Source: an uncultured bacterium | Lineage (GTDB): Bacteria > Patescibacteriota > Saccharimonadia > Saccharimonadales > Saccharimonadaceae | Direction: 5' to 3' | Assembly: GCA_938036155.1 (NCBI GenBank) | Contig: CALHPA010000004.1 | Span: forward strand, 17,890-81,889 | DNA: 64,000 bases | In this document: piece by piece, positions 8,263 to 17,110 of the stretch | Layout: each line of letters opens with the position of its first letter | How positions within the stretch are numbered: the stretch's first letter is position 1 | The notes under the pieces: generated by a model | Databases searched by the model: none | What the model was told of the DNA's origin: nothing | The model's input: the letters and a program-made list of their open reading frames with translations, nothing else | Program-made: the position numbers and the translations under genes

Positions 8263-9513
8263 ATGGGTGAAAAACCGATTCAAGTTAATAGTGAAATCGG
8301 AAAACTCAAAACCGTAATTTTACATAGACCAGGAAAAGAACTCGAAGGGTTGACTCCGGATTATTTGGAACAGCTACTCTTTGATGATATTCCATATTTG
8401 GAGGTTGCACAAGCTGAGCATGATGCTTTTGCGGAAACTCTTCGAAATCATGGAGTTGAAGTTCTTTATCTTGATCAGTTAGCAGCAGAATCACTTTATA
8501 ATGATGAAATTAAATGGCGATTTATTTCTGATTTTGTGCGAGCTTCAAAGCAAGGTGAACGACATATAACGCACGCTTTGATGCGTTATTTAGGAGAATT
8601 TGAGCCACTCGAGCTTGTTCGAAAAATTATGGCGGGTGTTAAAAAAGATGAGATTAAAACTGATGAAGATGAAAAATCTCATTTGAATTATTATTTCAAG
8701 AGTGATTATCCATTTTTGCTCGACCCAATGCCAAATCTTTACTTTACTCGTGACCCAGCAGCTGCAGTTGGAAATGGATTAACAATTAATAAAATGCGAT
8801 ATCCAGCTCGCCGACGCGAGAGTTTGTTTATGGAATATATTATGCGCTATCACCCACGATTTGCAGCAAAAACTCCTGGTGGTGAAGTTCCAATTTGGTT
8901 TGATCGCTATAATAAATTCAATATGGAAGGTGGCGATGAGCTCGTTCTTTCAAAGAATGTAATGGCGATTGGCGTTTCACAACGAACAACCCCTGAAGCG
9001 ATCGAGAAAGTTGCTTCAAAATTATTTGAATTTTCAGACTTCAATAAAATTTTGGCAATTCAAATTCCAGTTTCGCACGCTTTTATGCATCTTGACACTG
9101 TTTTCACAATGATTGATTATGACAAATTTACAGTTCACCCAGAAATTTTAGACAAAGATGGTGAATTAAATATTTACGTTTTGGAAGATTCTGGAGTTCC
9201 AGGTCAGCCAAAAATTACGCATCGAACAAATCTAAAAGAAACTCTAGAGGAAGTTCTTGGTCTCGACCATGCAACTTTAATTCAATGTGGTGATGGTGAT
9301 CCAATTGCAGCTGCGCGCGAACAGTGGAATGATGGATCAAACACCTTAGCAATCGCCCCAGGTGTAGTTGTGACCTATGATCGAAACTATGTTACAAACA
9401 AAGCTTTGCGTGAAGCTGGGGTTGAAGTGATTGAGATTCAAGGAGCTGAGCTCGGCCGCGGACGAGGAGGTCCACGCTGTATGTCAATGCCAATTTGGAG
9501 AGAGGAGATTTAA
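8263..9513 (+). CDS. arcA: Arginine deiminase
   Basis: Hydrolyses arginine to citrulline and ammonia, the first step of the arginine deiminase pathway. The 416-aa protein has the usual length and active-site set: FTRDP (about 160), MEGGDEL (about 222), HLDTVFT (about 275) and the nucleophilic cysteine in GGPRCMSMP (C406 by this start). ATG 8263 is chosen because GGGAGGG sits directly upstream; an in-frame ATG at 8221 has no ribosome site and overlaps the -10 box. It heads an operon with arcB two bases downstream and a transporter. Ammonia release and carbamoyl phosphate production would help an epibiont with little biosynthesis of its own. Confidence 0.96.
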   Translation: MGEKPIQVNSEIGKLKTVILHRPGKELEGLTPDYLEQLLFDDIPYLEVAQAEHDAFAETLRNHGVEVLYLDQLAAESLYNDEIKWRFISDFVRASKQGERHITHALMRYLGEFEPLELVRKIMAGVKKDEIKTDEDEKSHLNYYFKSDYPFLLDPMPNLYFTRDPAAAVGNGLTINKMRYPARRRESLFMEYIMRYHPRFAAKTPGGEVPIWFDRYNKFNMEGGDELVLSKNVMAIGVSQRTTPEAIEKVASKLFEFSDFNKILAIQIPVSHAFMHLDTVFTMIDYDKFTVHPEILDKDGELNIYVLEDSGVPGQPKITHRTNLKETLEEVLGLDHATLIQCGDGDPIAAAREQWNDGSNTLAIAPGVVVTYDRNYVTNKALREAGVEVIEIQGAELGRGRGGPRCMSMPIWREEI

Positions 9514-9515
9514 TA

Positions 9516-10505
9516 ATGGCGTTAAATTTAAAAAATCGAAATTTTTTAACACTTTTAGATTTTACACCAGAAGAAATTCGCTTAATGCTTGATGTTTCGC
9601 ATGAATACAAACGTTTAAAGCGAGCTGGAATTGCTCACAAAATTCACGAAGGTAAGCAAGTTGCTTTGCTTTTCGAAAAAACTTCAACCCGAACTCGAAC
9701 CGCTTTTACTGTGGCGGCTCGAGATTTGGGAATTCACCCGGAATTTTTAGGCAAAGATGACATTCAAATGGGTAAAAAGGAATCAATTAAAGATACAGCA
9801 ATTGTGCTTGGTCGCTCATTCGATGGAATTGAATTTCGTGGATTCGCTCATTCAACCGTTGAAGAACTTACAAAATATGCTGGAGTTCCTGTTTGGAATG
9901 GTCTAACTGATATGTACCACCCAACTCAAATTTTAGCTGATTTTATGACAATTGAAGAGCACCTCGGACGCTTAAAAGGTGCTAAATTAGTGTTTGTTGG
10001 TGATGGCCGAAATAATATGGCAAACAGTTTAATGATTGGGTCGGCTAAAATGGGCGTTGATTTTCGAATTGCTGCTCCGAACGATCTTCATCCAGATCCT
10101 ATTTTGGTCGAAAAATGTCGCGAAATTGCCCGTGAAACTGGTGCAAAAATTACAATTACGGACGACCTATATGGTGCTGCTCATGGTGCAGATTTCATTT
10201 ATACTGATGTTTGGGTTTCGATGGGTGAAGAAGATAAGTTTGAAGAAAGAATCCATAAACTACGCGGTTTTCAGGTAAATACAGCACTTCTTCATGCGAC
10301 TGGGAATTCAAATGTAAAATTTATGCACTGTTTACCAGCCTTCCATGATTTAAATACAAAAATTGGAAAAGAAATTTTCGAAAAATATGGTTTGAAAGAA
10401 ATGGAAGTTACTGACGAAGTCTTTAACTCAAATGCTTCAATTGTATTTGATGAAGCTGAGAACCGTATGCACACAATTAAAGCGGTTATGGCTCTAACTT
10501 TATAA
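9516..10505 (+). CDS. arcB: Ornithine carbamoyltransferase, catabolic context
   Basis: Converts citrulline and phosphate into ornithine and carbamoyl phosphate when run in the catabolic direction. The 329-aa protein shows the carbamoyl-phosphate site STRTRT (57-62), HPTQ (about 133) and the ornithine-side HCLPAFHD (about 270). The ATG at 9516 follows GAGAGGAG and lies two bases after the arcA stop, so the pair is translationally linked. Carbamate kinase (arcC), which would turn carbamoyl phosphate into ATP, is not next to it or elsewhere in this window. Confidence 0.96.
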   Translation: MALNLKNRNFLTLLDFTPEEIRLMLDVSHEYKRLKRAGIAHKIHEGKQVALLFEKTSTRTRTAFTVAARDLGIHPEFLGKDDIQMGKKESIKDTAIVLGRSFDGIEFRGFAHSTVEELTKYAGVPVWNGLTDMYHPTQILADFMTIEEHLGRLKGAKLVFVGDGRNNMANSLMIGSAKMGVDFRIAAPNDLHPDPILVEKCREIARETGAKITITDDLYGAAHGADFIYTDVWVSMGEEDKFEERIHKLRGFQVNTALLHATGNSNVKFMHCLPAFHDLNTKIGKEIFEKYGLKEMEVTDEVFNSNASIVFDEAENRMHTIKAVMALTL

Positions 10506-10520
10506 TTTTAGGAGAAAGAA

Positions 10521-12188
10521 ATGACTATGGAAAAAGATGCAGATAAAACTGCTTCAAAAAAGGTTAAAAAGGTTTCGAAAAAGCTAAAAGTATTTAAATC
10601 GCCCTCAGCTTTTAGCGTTTTATTCGTTATTATTGCAGTAATGGCTGGCTTAACTTGGCTTATACCAAGTGGTCGTTATGAACGATTAGAAGATGGAAAA
10701 ATCAAATCTAACAGCTATTCGCAAACCGAAAAACGCTTAAAAGTTGTTAAAGAGGTTAAAGATCCAAAAACTGAAATTTCAATTTCTGATGCAGAAAGCA
10801 AAGGTTATAAAAATGCTGGAAGCGATTTTGAAAAAGCCGAAAACGAGAAGAAAGATTATTACATTAGCCTAAAGCAAGGATTCTGGGATATTTTCTTGTC
10901 TCCAATTTATGGAATGGCTAAGAAGCTTGATGTGATTGTATTCATCTTAATCCTTGGTGGATTCCTAGGTGTTGTAATGAAAACTGGCGCGCTTGATTCT
11001 GCAATTGGTGGTTTGCTTAAAAAGATGAAAGGTAAAGAAAAGTGGATCATTCCAGTTTTAATGACACTTTTTGCGATTGGTGGAACTACTTATGGTATGC
11101 AAGAAGAAGCGGTAGCGTTTTATGCATTAATCGTGCCAATTATGATTGCTGCTGGTTATAATTCAATGACTGCTGTAATGGTAATCGTTCTTGGAGCTGG
11201 TTCAGGTGTTTTAGCTTCAACGGTTAATCCATTCTCGACTATTATTGCTGCGAATGCTGCTGGCGCGGAATTATCAAAAATACTATTGCCTCAGTTTATA
11301 ATTTTGATTGCATCTTTGGTCGCTTCAATTATCTTCACGATGCAATATGCCGCTAAAGTTAAAGCTGGTGGATATGCTGAAGATTCTATAGGAAAACCAG
11401 CAGTTAAAGCAATTGATGCTTCGAAAGTACCAGAATTCACACTTGAGCGAAAGTTTGTAATGGGAATTTTTGGGCTAACTTTCCTTGTGATGATTATGTC
11501 ACTTATCCCTTGGGGGGATTTGCATGTAACATTCTTTAAAGACTGGCACGAATGGCTCGCAACTTTGCCTATTGTTGGTGGAATCTTCGGATTTGAACAT
11601 GCTGTTCCGTTCGGCTCTTGGTACTTTAACGAAATTTCAGCACTGTTCTTAATCTCGACAATAATGATTAAAATTCTTTATCATGAGGAATTTAAAAAAG
11701 ATGACGTTTCTGTAACAAATACTTTCCTTGCTGGCTCGGCAGACCTATTGAGTGTTGCTTTAATTATTGCGGTTGCTGCAGCAATTGGTGTTTTGATGCA
11801 AGCTGGTGGAATTCAAGATACGATTGTTTATTGGGGTGAAGAACTTCTTCGAAAAGTTCCATCACAGATATTTGGTGTTTTGGCTTATATTTTCTATATC
11901 CCAATGTCATTTATCATTCCATCATCTTCTGGTTTAGCGGAGGCTACAATGCCAATTATTGCTCCTGTTGCAGATTTAGCTGGTTCAACTAAAGAAATTG
12001 CTGTCGTTGCATTTACAACTGCATCTGGACTTCTTAATATGATTGCCCCTACGATTGCATCATTAATGGCTGGTTTAGCACTTGCAGGCGTTCCTTATAA
12101 AAACTGGGTCAAGAGAACTGCTCCATTGATGGCTATTTTAACTTTAATTAGCCTTGTTGTAATTGTTGTGATGGGATTTTTGAAATAA
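10521..12188 (+). CDS. arcD: YfcC-family transporter, probable arginine/ornithine antiporter
   Basis: 555-aa membrane protein with a short lysine-rich N-terminal tail (1-28), a first helix (about 33-50), an extracytoplasmic hydrophilic stretch (about 55-115) and roughly eleven more helices. Sequences such as ILILGGFLGVVMKTGALD and FIIPSSSGLAEATMPI fit the YfcC/C4-dicarboxylate anaerobic carrier-like family (Pfam PF03606). Streptococcal ArcD proteins in arc operons belong to the same family, so arginine/ornithine exchange is the likely job; that is inferred from operon position. AGGAG precedes ATG 10521. Confidence 0.85.
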   Translation: MTMEKDADKTASKKVKKVSKKLKVFKSPSAFSVLFVIIAVMAGLTWLIPSGRYERLEDGKIKSNSYSQTEKRLKVVKEVKDPKTEISISDAESKGYKNAGSDFEKAENEKKDYYISLKQGFWDIFLSPIYGMAKKLDVIVFILILGGFLGVVMKTGALDSAIGGLLKKMKGKEKWIIPVLMTLFAIGGTTYGMQEEAVAFYALIVPIMIAAGYNSMTAVMVIVLGAGSGVLASTVNPFSTIIAANAAGAELSKILLPQFIILIASLVASIIFTMQYAAKVKAGGYAEDSIGKPAVKAIDASKVPEFTLERKFVMGIFGLTFLVMIMSLIPWGDLHVTFFKDWHEWLATLPIVGGIFGFEHAVPFGSWYFNEISALFLISTIMIKILYHEEFKKDDVSVTNTFLAGSADLLSVALIIAVAAAIGVLMQAGGIQDTIVYWGEELLRKVPSQIFGVLAYIFYIPMSFIIPSSSGLAEATMPIIAPVADLAGSTKEIAVVAFTTASGLLNMIAPTIASLMAGLALAGVPYKNWVKRTAPLMAILTLISLVVIVVMGFLK

Positions 12189-12189
12189 A

Positions 12190-12618
12190 ATGAAACAGAT
12201 TTCTGAATATCAAAAGGAATCTTTTCATCGGAAATTAACCTCAGTTTTAGTAATTGTTGTGCTGGTAGTTGTAGTTTTCGCGGTGGGTTTTGTTGTGAAA
12301 CTACTTGATTTTACACTACCAGTTGCTCACCGAAATATTTCGAATAATAAAAATCAGAATCAGTCTTCGAAAAGTATAATAGTTTCAGGAAATGTAGTTT
12401 GTCTTTCATTCAAAAAAGGTAAAACTAATAATTCAAGTCTAAATAATTGTAAGACTGGAATTATCGATTCTAAAGGTCAAAAATATGCTATTTCTGGTGG
12501 AAGTAATTTGAATCTTCACGGAGAAGCCAGCTCAAGTGGAGTCGAGGTTTCTGGTGAGTTTATTCCTGCTAATGAAGATGAAATCTATGATATAGTTGGC
12601 ACAATCAAGCGTTCGTAG
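12190..12618 (+). CDS. Hypothetical single-pass membrane protein
   Basis: 142-aa protein starting one base after the arcD stop. It has one hydrophobic helix (about 17-37, rich in Val) and an extracytoplasmic domain with two cysteines (about 76 and 93) that could form a disulfide, then a small beta-rich region (GIIDSKGQKYAISGG). No family recognised. The tight spacing suggests co-transcription with arcABD, although a weak ribosome site makes this less sure. Function unknown. Confidence 0.65.
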   Translation: MKQISEYQKESFHRKLTSVLVIVVLVVVVFAVGFVVKLLDFTLPVAHRNISNNKNQNQSSKSIIVSGNVVCLSFKKGKTNNSSLNNCKTGIIDSKGQKYAISGGSNLNLHGEASSSGVEVSGEFIPANEDEIYDIVGTIKRS

Positions 12619-12630
12619 TATAATTTAACT

Positions 12631-13218
12631 ATGAAGTTATTGAGTGATCAGGTTGATGAACGCGAGATTAAAATAATTTTGCGCGAGTTGGAAAAGACTC
12701 GCGCATTTTTTGGAGATGTTGTAGAGTTCGGCTGTTATGTTGGCACAACTAGTGTGTTTTTGGCAAAAACTCTTGAAAAATGGGGAAGTTCTAAAACGCT
12801 TTGGCTGTATGATTCGTTTGAAGGTTTACCAGAAAAGTCTTCAAAAGATATTAATTCTTTGGGTGAAGTTTTTAAAAAAGGTGAGCTGTATGCTAGTAAA
12901 AAGCAATTAATTTCAAATTTGCGTAAATCAAATATTAAAAAAATGCCAAAAATTACAAAAGGTTGGTTTAATACGCTTTCGAAAATGCAAATTCCTGAAA
13001 AAATTAGCTTTGCTTTTTTGGATGGAGATTATTATAATTCAATTCTAGATCCGCTTAATTTAATCTGGGATAATCTTGAAAGTGGGGCAATTATTGTTGT
13101 GGATGACTATGGAAATCAAGCCCTACCAGGAGCTTCGAAGGCAGTTAATGAATGGTGTGCAAAACACAATATTTCAAAAGAAGTTGAAGCAACTTTGGCG
13201 ATTTTTCGAAAACCATAA
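12631..13218 (+). CDS. TylF/macrocin O-methyltransferase family protein
   Basis: 195-aa class I SAM-dependent methyltransferase. VEFGCYVGTTSVFLA is the SAM-binding glycine loop and LYDSFEGLP the acidic loop after strand 2, a TylF-family hallmark; FAFLDGDYY and IVVDDYGNQ carry the metal-binding aspartates of this group. The substrate is probably a sugar hydroxyl on a glycan or lipid, which is inferred. A TATAAT box at 12619-12624 overlaps the previous stop and lies 6 nt from the ATG, so a leaderless transcript is likely. It is not obviously part of the arc operon. Confidence 0.82.
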   Translation: MKLLSDQVDEREIKIILRELEKTRAFFGDVVEFGCYVGTTSVFLAKTLEKWGSSKTLWLYDSFEGLPEKSSKDINSLGEVFKKGELYASKKQLISNLRKSNIKKMPKITKGWFNTLSKMQIPEKISFAFLDGDYYNSILDPLNLIWDNLESGAIIVVDDYGNQALPGASKAVNEWCAKHNISKEVEATLAIFRKP

Positions 13219-13318
13219 AATAATAAAAAGTATTGCGCTTGTGTATAAAATGATGTATTATATAAGTATAAGCGCTAATATTATTTTTTGGGAGGAACCA
13301 TAAAAATAGCGTGTTTTC

Positions 13319-13347
13319 TTGACATTTATTATTTTTTTTGATAGAAT
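13319..13347 (+). promoter_or_regulatory. Strong promoter of a 30-codon gene
   Basis: TTGACA (13319-13324), 17-bp spacer, TAGAAT (13342-13347). The roughly 80-nt leader that follows contains a GCTCG/CGAGC pairing between about 13357 and 13405, so the leader may fold. Confidence 0.75.
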
Positions 13348-13435
13348 AGTTCATAGGCTCGCGCAAAAACGTGTAAAATTTATTAAATAAAGGAATCGGT
13401 CGAGCGCGTGAGTTGCATGAATAAAAGGAGAACAC

Positions 13436-13528
13436 ATGCCTATCAAAATCAATTTTCCTCCTTCAAGGAAGAAAATAATTGCGGTGGATGTGGTGCCTGC
13501 TGAATGGCAACGCTACATTGAACAATAA
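13436..13528 (+). CDS. Very small protein (30 aa), own promoter and terminator
   Basis: A 30-residue reading frame, MPIKINFPPSRKKII..., ending ...EWQRYIEQ. Support comes from its setting: a consensus promoter at 13319, a good Shine-Dalgarno (AAAGGAG, 8 nt before the ATG) and a strong terminator right after the stop at 13543. The N-terminal half is basic and proline-containing, the C-terminal half acidic-aromatic. No family recognised. It could also be a leader peptide or a coding sRNA. Confidence 0.6.
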   Translation: MPIKINFPPSRKKIIAVDVVPAEWQRYIEQ

Positions 13529-13542
13529 AAAGTGACAAAAAG

Positions 13543-13572
13543 AAAATCTCACTCGTTACTGAGTGAGATTTT
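13543..13572. terminator. Bidirectional terminator
   Basis: Perfect 12-bp stem (AAAATCTCACTC / GAGTGAGATTTT) with a 6-nt loop. It lies between the 30-codon plus-strand gene and the convergent minus-strand thioredoxin-like gene. Confidence 0.88.
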
Positions 13573-13581
13573 ATTATGTGA

Positions 13582-14313
13582 TTATTTTTGATTCTTGATC
13601 GCTTCATCCAAAGCTGATTTTAATTTTGAATCGTCGCCCCAGATATCAGAAGATAAATCTTTATCATTAAGCTTGAATGAAGGTGTTCCGTTTACTTTTG
13701 CTTTTGAACCAACAGCTTGGTCGAATTTAATTTTTGCCTTCACTTTATCGCTTTCGATATCTTTTTTGAATTGGTCGATATTTAGTTTTAGTTCCTTAGC
13801 GTATTCTGTAAAATAATCCATGCGCTCGCTAGCGGTTGAAGCCGTCCATTCGTCTTGCTTGTCGTAAAGCAAGTCGTGCATTTCCCAATATTTTCCTTGT
13901 AGACCTGCAGCTTCGGCAACGCTTGCTGCGGCAAGTGCATTTGGGTGAATTGTAACTAATGGGAAGTTTCGAAATATTACATTAACTTTATCTTTATATT
14001 CTTCTGCGATTGATTTGATGCGGCTAGCGGCAGTTTTACATCCTGGGCATTGAAAATCACCATATTCAACCAAAGTTACTTTCGAGTTGTTTTTATGATA
14101 AACATGCTCAGAAATATCGCCTGAATTTTTACTTGAAGAAATCTCTTTCGAAATATCAATATTACTCAAATCAATTTTTTGAAGATTTGATAGCCAGATC
14201 ATTCCACTCAAAAAAAGAACAACTAAAACTGTAAAAATTATTGCAAATTTATTATCGGCTATAAAATCTTTTATTTTTTGAAGATTTTTTGCCTTATTTT
14301 TATTAGTAGACAT
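13582..14313 (-). CDS. Membrane-anchored DsbA-family thiol oxidoreductase
   Basis: 243-aa protein with a cytoplasmic basic tail, one membrane helix (about 24-41) and an extracytoplasmic thioredoxin-fold domain with the active site CPGC (89-92) after VEYGDFQ. FRNFPLVTIHPNALAAA and the HDLLYDKQDEW stretch are typical of the DsbA/BdbD-like group; the cis-proline is in NGTPSF. It probably introduces disulfides in exported proteins. AAGGAGG precedes the ATG. No DsbB-like partner was seen nearby, so its reoxidation route is unknown. Confidence 0.9.
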   Translation of the reverse strand: MSTNKNKAKNLQKIKDFIADNKFAIIFTVLVVLFLSGMIWLSNLQKIDLSNIDISKEISSSKNSGDISEHVYHKNNSKVTLVEYGDFQCPGCKTAASRIKSIAEEYKDKVNVIFRNFPLVTIHPNALAAASVAEAAGLQGKYWEMHDLLYDKQDEWTASTASERMDYFTEYAKELKLNIDQFKKDIESDKVKAKIKFDQAVGSKAKVNGTPSFKLNDKDLSSDIWGDDSKLKSALDEAIKNQK

Positions 14314-14395
14314 TTTCCTCCTTTTTCACTAACTATTACTATTTTAACATAAAAATAAGCTTTTTCAAAATGCATAAGTGTGATAAAATAAAAAT

Positions 14396-15295
14396 ATGTT
14401 AGTTATAAGTGTAATTTGCTTAATTTTAATGCTTATTGTTTTTTCTTTGAAAGAGAAGGAAATTGAATTTTCTGAATTTGAGCTCCAGCGCAGAATTGAT
14501 TCTGGTGACAAACGAGCCGAAAAAATGCTCAATAAAAAGAAATTTGTACCAGTTTATAACTATTTTTTACAATATTTTGGTTGTGCAATCATGATTTTAT
14601 CAGTAATTTCACTTTCGAAAGTTTTTGATTTTTGGAAGTCGGTGGTTATTTGTTTTGTTGTTTTTTTAATTTCAAAGGGAATTTTAAAAAGTGGTATTTT
14701 GAATCAAACTTCAAACCAGATTAATCGTAAAATTATCCCAATTGTAAATGGAATTTATTTTGCCCAAAATGTAAAAGTGCAAAATAGACTTTCGAAAATG
14801 GCGAATAAAAAACAACCGTGGTCATTTTATTCAAAAGAAGAACTTTTAAATTTTTTAGCTAATCATAAGCGAATTTTAACCGAAAATGAGCAAAAATGGA
14901 TTGAAAAGATTTTTGAACTTGAAGAAAAAACAATTTTAGAAGTTGGAACGTCGGGTGAAAAAATGGCAATAATTCATGATAATGATTTGTTAACACCGTT
15001 AGTGATTGACGGACTTTTTAAAACTAAGCAAAAGATTTTTCCAGTTATGAACGGAGAAGAAAATAAAGTTAAGGGCGTAATTTTTCTGGAAGATATTACT
15101 AAAATTGACTCAAGTGATTCGAAAAAAGCTCAAAAAGTAATGCATGAGGAATTTTTGTCAATAAAACCTAATTTAAGTGCCTTGGCTGCTTTCGAAAAAA
15201 TACTTTCGAAAGGTGAAAATTATGCAATTCTACTTGAAAGAAATGGTGATTTGGCTGGAATCGTTAATTTGGCAGATTTTATTCGCAAAAAATAG
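14396..15295 (+). CDS. CNNM/CorC-like membrane protein with CBS domains
   Basis: 299-aa protein with an N-terminal hydrophobic helix, two or three further membrane segments (about 56-100) and a cytoplasmic region with two weak CBS-like modules: VGTSGEKMAIIHDNDLLTPLVIDG followed by KVKGVIFLEDITKI, then YAILLERNGDLAGIVNLADFI. The layout is similar to CNNM/HlyC-CorC proteins linked to divalent metal transport, but the membrane part is shorter, so the call is tentative. The start is leaderless: a TGTGATAAAAT extended -10 lies just before ATG 14396. Confidence 0.65.
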   Translation: MLVISVICLILMLIVFSLKEKEIEFSEFELQRRIDSGDKRAEKMLNKKKFVPVYNYFLQYFGCAIMILSVISLSKVFDFWKSVVICFVVFLISKGILKSGILNQTSNQINRKIIPIVNGIYFAQNVKVQNRLSKMANKKQPWSFYSKEELLNFLANHKRILTENEQKWIEKIFELEEKTILEVGTSGEKMAIIHDNDLLTPLVIDGLFKTKQKIFPVMNGEENKVKGVIFLEDITKIDSSDSKKAQKVMHEEFLSIKPNLSALAAFEKILSKGENYAILLERNGDLAGIVNLADFIRKK

Positions 15296-15343
15296 GAAAA
15301 TGTGGTAAAATATAAAGAGTTAAATTCAAAAATTAGGAGAAAT

Positions 15344-17110
15344 ATGCGGATATTAGCGAAAAATTCGATTGACAAAATTGGTGAAAAAATTACAGTGAAA
15401 GGCTGGGTAAATTCTCGACGTGATCACGGCGGTTTAATTTTTATTGATTTACGCGATCATTCTGGATTGCTTCAGCTTGTGATTTCGCCGGATTTTGCAG
15501 AGAGTTTTGAATTAGCTGAAAAATGTCGTGATGAATTTGTGATTTCGGCAACTGGTGTAGTAAAAGAGCGCACTGAAAATTTGAAAAATCCAAATATTTC
15601 AACCGGTAAAGTTGAGCTTATTGTTGAGAATCTTGAAATTTTAAACCGAAGTGAACCTTTGCCAATTGCAGTTTCCGATAATGGTCAAAAATCGAATGAA
15701 GAATTACGATTAAAATATCGTTTTTTAGACTTACGCCGTGAAAAAATGCAAAAAATGTTGCGTCGTCGTGCTGAATTTTATCGTGAAATTCGAAAATTTA
15801 TGGAAAATCACGAATTTATTGAAGTTGCTACACCGATTCTTGCGAATTCTAGCCCAGAAGGTGCGCGTGATTTTTTGATCCCGAGCCGTGTTCACCCTGG
15901 AAAATTTTATGCTCTACCGCAAGCTCCGCAACAGTTTAAACAGCTTTTAATGGTTGGTGGAATTGATAAATACTATCAAATCGCTACTTGTTTTCGTGAT
16001 GAAGATCCACGAGCGGATAGGCTTTATGGTGATTTTTATCAGCTTGACCTTGAAAAGGCTTTTGTTGAAAATGGTGAAGAGATTCGCTCAGAAATGGAAG
16101 TTCTTATTAAAGATCTAGTGAAAAATTTTGCTAAAAAAGAGCTTTTGAGCGAAGAAATTCCGCGGATTCCTTATGAAGTTGCGATGGAAAAATACGGTAG
16201 CGATAAGCCTGACTTGCGTTTCGGAATGGAATTGATTGATTTAAAAGGTGTATTGGCCGAAACTGAATTCGGTGTGTTTAAAAATGCTGAATGTGTGAAA
16301 GCAATTTGTGTTAAAAATGGCGCAAGCTTGAGCCGAAAACAGATTGATAATTTCACTGAAATTGCTAAAAGCGAGGGCGCTGGTGGTTTGGCTTATATTG
16401 CATATGCTGAAGGTGAAGTAAAAAGTCCAATTGTGAAGTTTTTGAGTGAAAATGAGCTTTCGAAAATTAAAGAAGAAACTTGCGCAGAAGATGGTGATGC
16501 GATTTTCTTTGGAGCAGATAAACGTGAAGTTGTGAATAAAGTTCTTGGTCGTCTTCGAAATGAATTTGCTGATTTCTTTAATTTGAAAGATGAAAATAAA
16601 GTGGCTCTCGCTTGGGTTGTAGATTTTCCATTTTATGAATTTGATGAGAAAAATAATAAAGTTGATTTTGGCCATAATCCATTTTCGATGCCAAAAGGTG
16701 GTATTGAGGCTCTTCGAAATGCTGAAACTGATGCTGAAAAACTGGCAATTAAAGCCGACCAATACGATATGGTGATGAATGGTTATGAAATCTGTTCAGG
16801 AGCCGTTCGAAATCATAGCCCAGAAGTGATGTACGAAGCTTTTGGGTTGCTTGGCTATGATAAAAAATATGTTGAAGAAAAATTTGGTGCGATGTTGAAT
16901 GCGTTTAAATTTGGTGCGCCTCCGCATGCTGGTTGTGCATTTGGTTTAGATAGAATTTTTATGATTTTAATGAATGAAGACAATATCCGTGAAGTGGTGG
17001 CATTTCCAAAGAATGGTTCGGGGGTAGATGTAATGATGAGTTCACCGAGCTTTGTAGACGAAGGTCAGTTAAAGGAATTAAAAATTGAGCTTTCTGAAGA
17101 TGGGGAATAA
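15344..17110 (+). CDS. aspS: Aspartate-tRNA ligase
   Basis: 588-aa bacterial-type AspRS that charges tRNA-Asp (possibly also tRNA-Asn; AsnRS and GatCAB are not in view). It has the N-terminal OB-fold anticodon domain (GWVNSRRDHGGLIFIDLRD), class II motif 2 (CFRDEDPRADR), the bacterial GAD insertion (about 290-410) and motif 3 GLDRI near the C-terminus. The chosen ATG 15344 follows TTAGGAGAA; an upstream in-frame start at 15302 is weaker. A TGTGGTAAAAT extended -10 box lies at about 15301-15311. The start of the next gene overlaps its last codons. Confidence 0.96.
   Translation: MRILAKNSIDKIGEKITVKGWVNSRRDHGGLIFIDLRDHSGLLQLVISPDFAESFELAEKCRDEFVISATGVVKERTENLKNPNISTGKVELIVENLEILNRSEPLPIAVSDNGQKSNEELRLKYRFLDLRREKMQKMLRRRAEFYREIRKFMENHEFIEVATPILANSSPEGARDFLIPSRVHPGKFYALPQAPQQFKQLLMVGGIDKYYQIATCFRDEDPRADRLYGDFYQLDLEKAFVENGEEIRSEMEVLIKDLVKNFAKKELLSEEIPRIPYEVAMEKYGSDKPDLRFGMELIDLKGVLAETEFGVFKNAECVKAICVKNGASLSRKQIDNFTEIAKSEGAGGLAYIAYAEGEVKSPIVKFLSENELSKIKEETCAEDGDAIFFGADKREVVNKVLGRLRNEFADFFNLKDENKVALAWVVDFPFYEFDEKNNKVDFGHNPFSMPKGGIEALRNAETDAEKLAIKADQYDMVMNGYEICSGAVRNHSPEVMYEAFGLLGYDKKYVEEKFGAMLNAFKFGAPPHAGCAFGLDRIFMILMNEDNIREVVAFPKNGSGVDVMMSSPSFVDEGQLKELKIELSEDGE

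Noticed and set aside
16241..16762. 173-codon minus-strand frame inside aspS
   Set aside because: Lies in the conserved GAD and catalytic region of aspS and has phenylalanine-rich composition typical of antisense reading in AT-rich genes.
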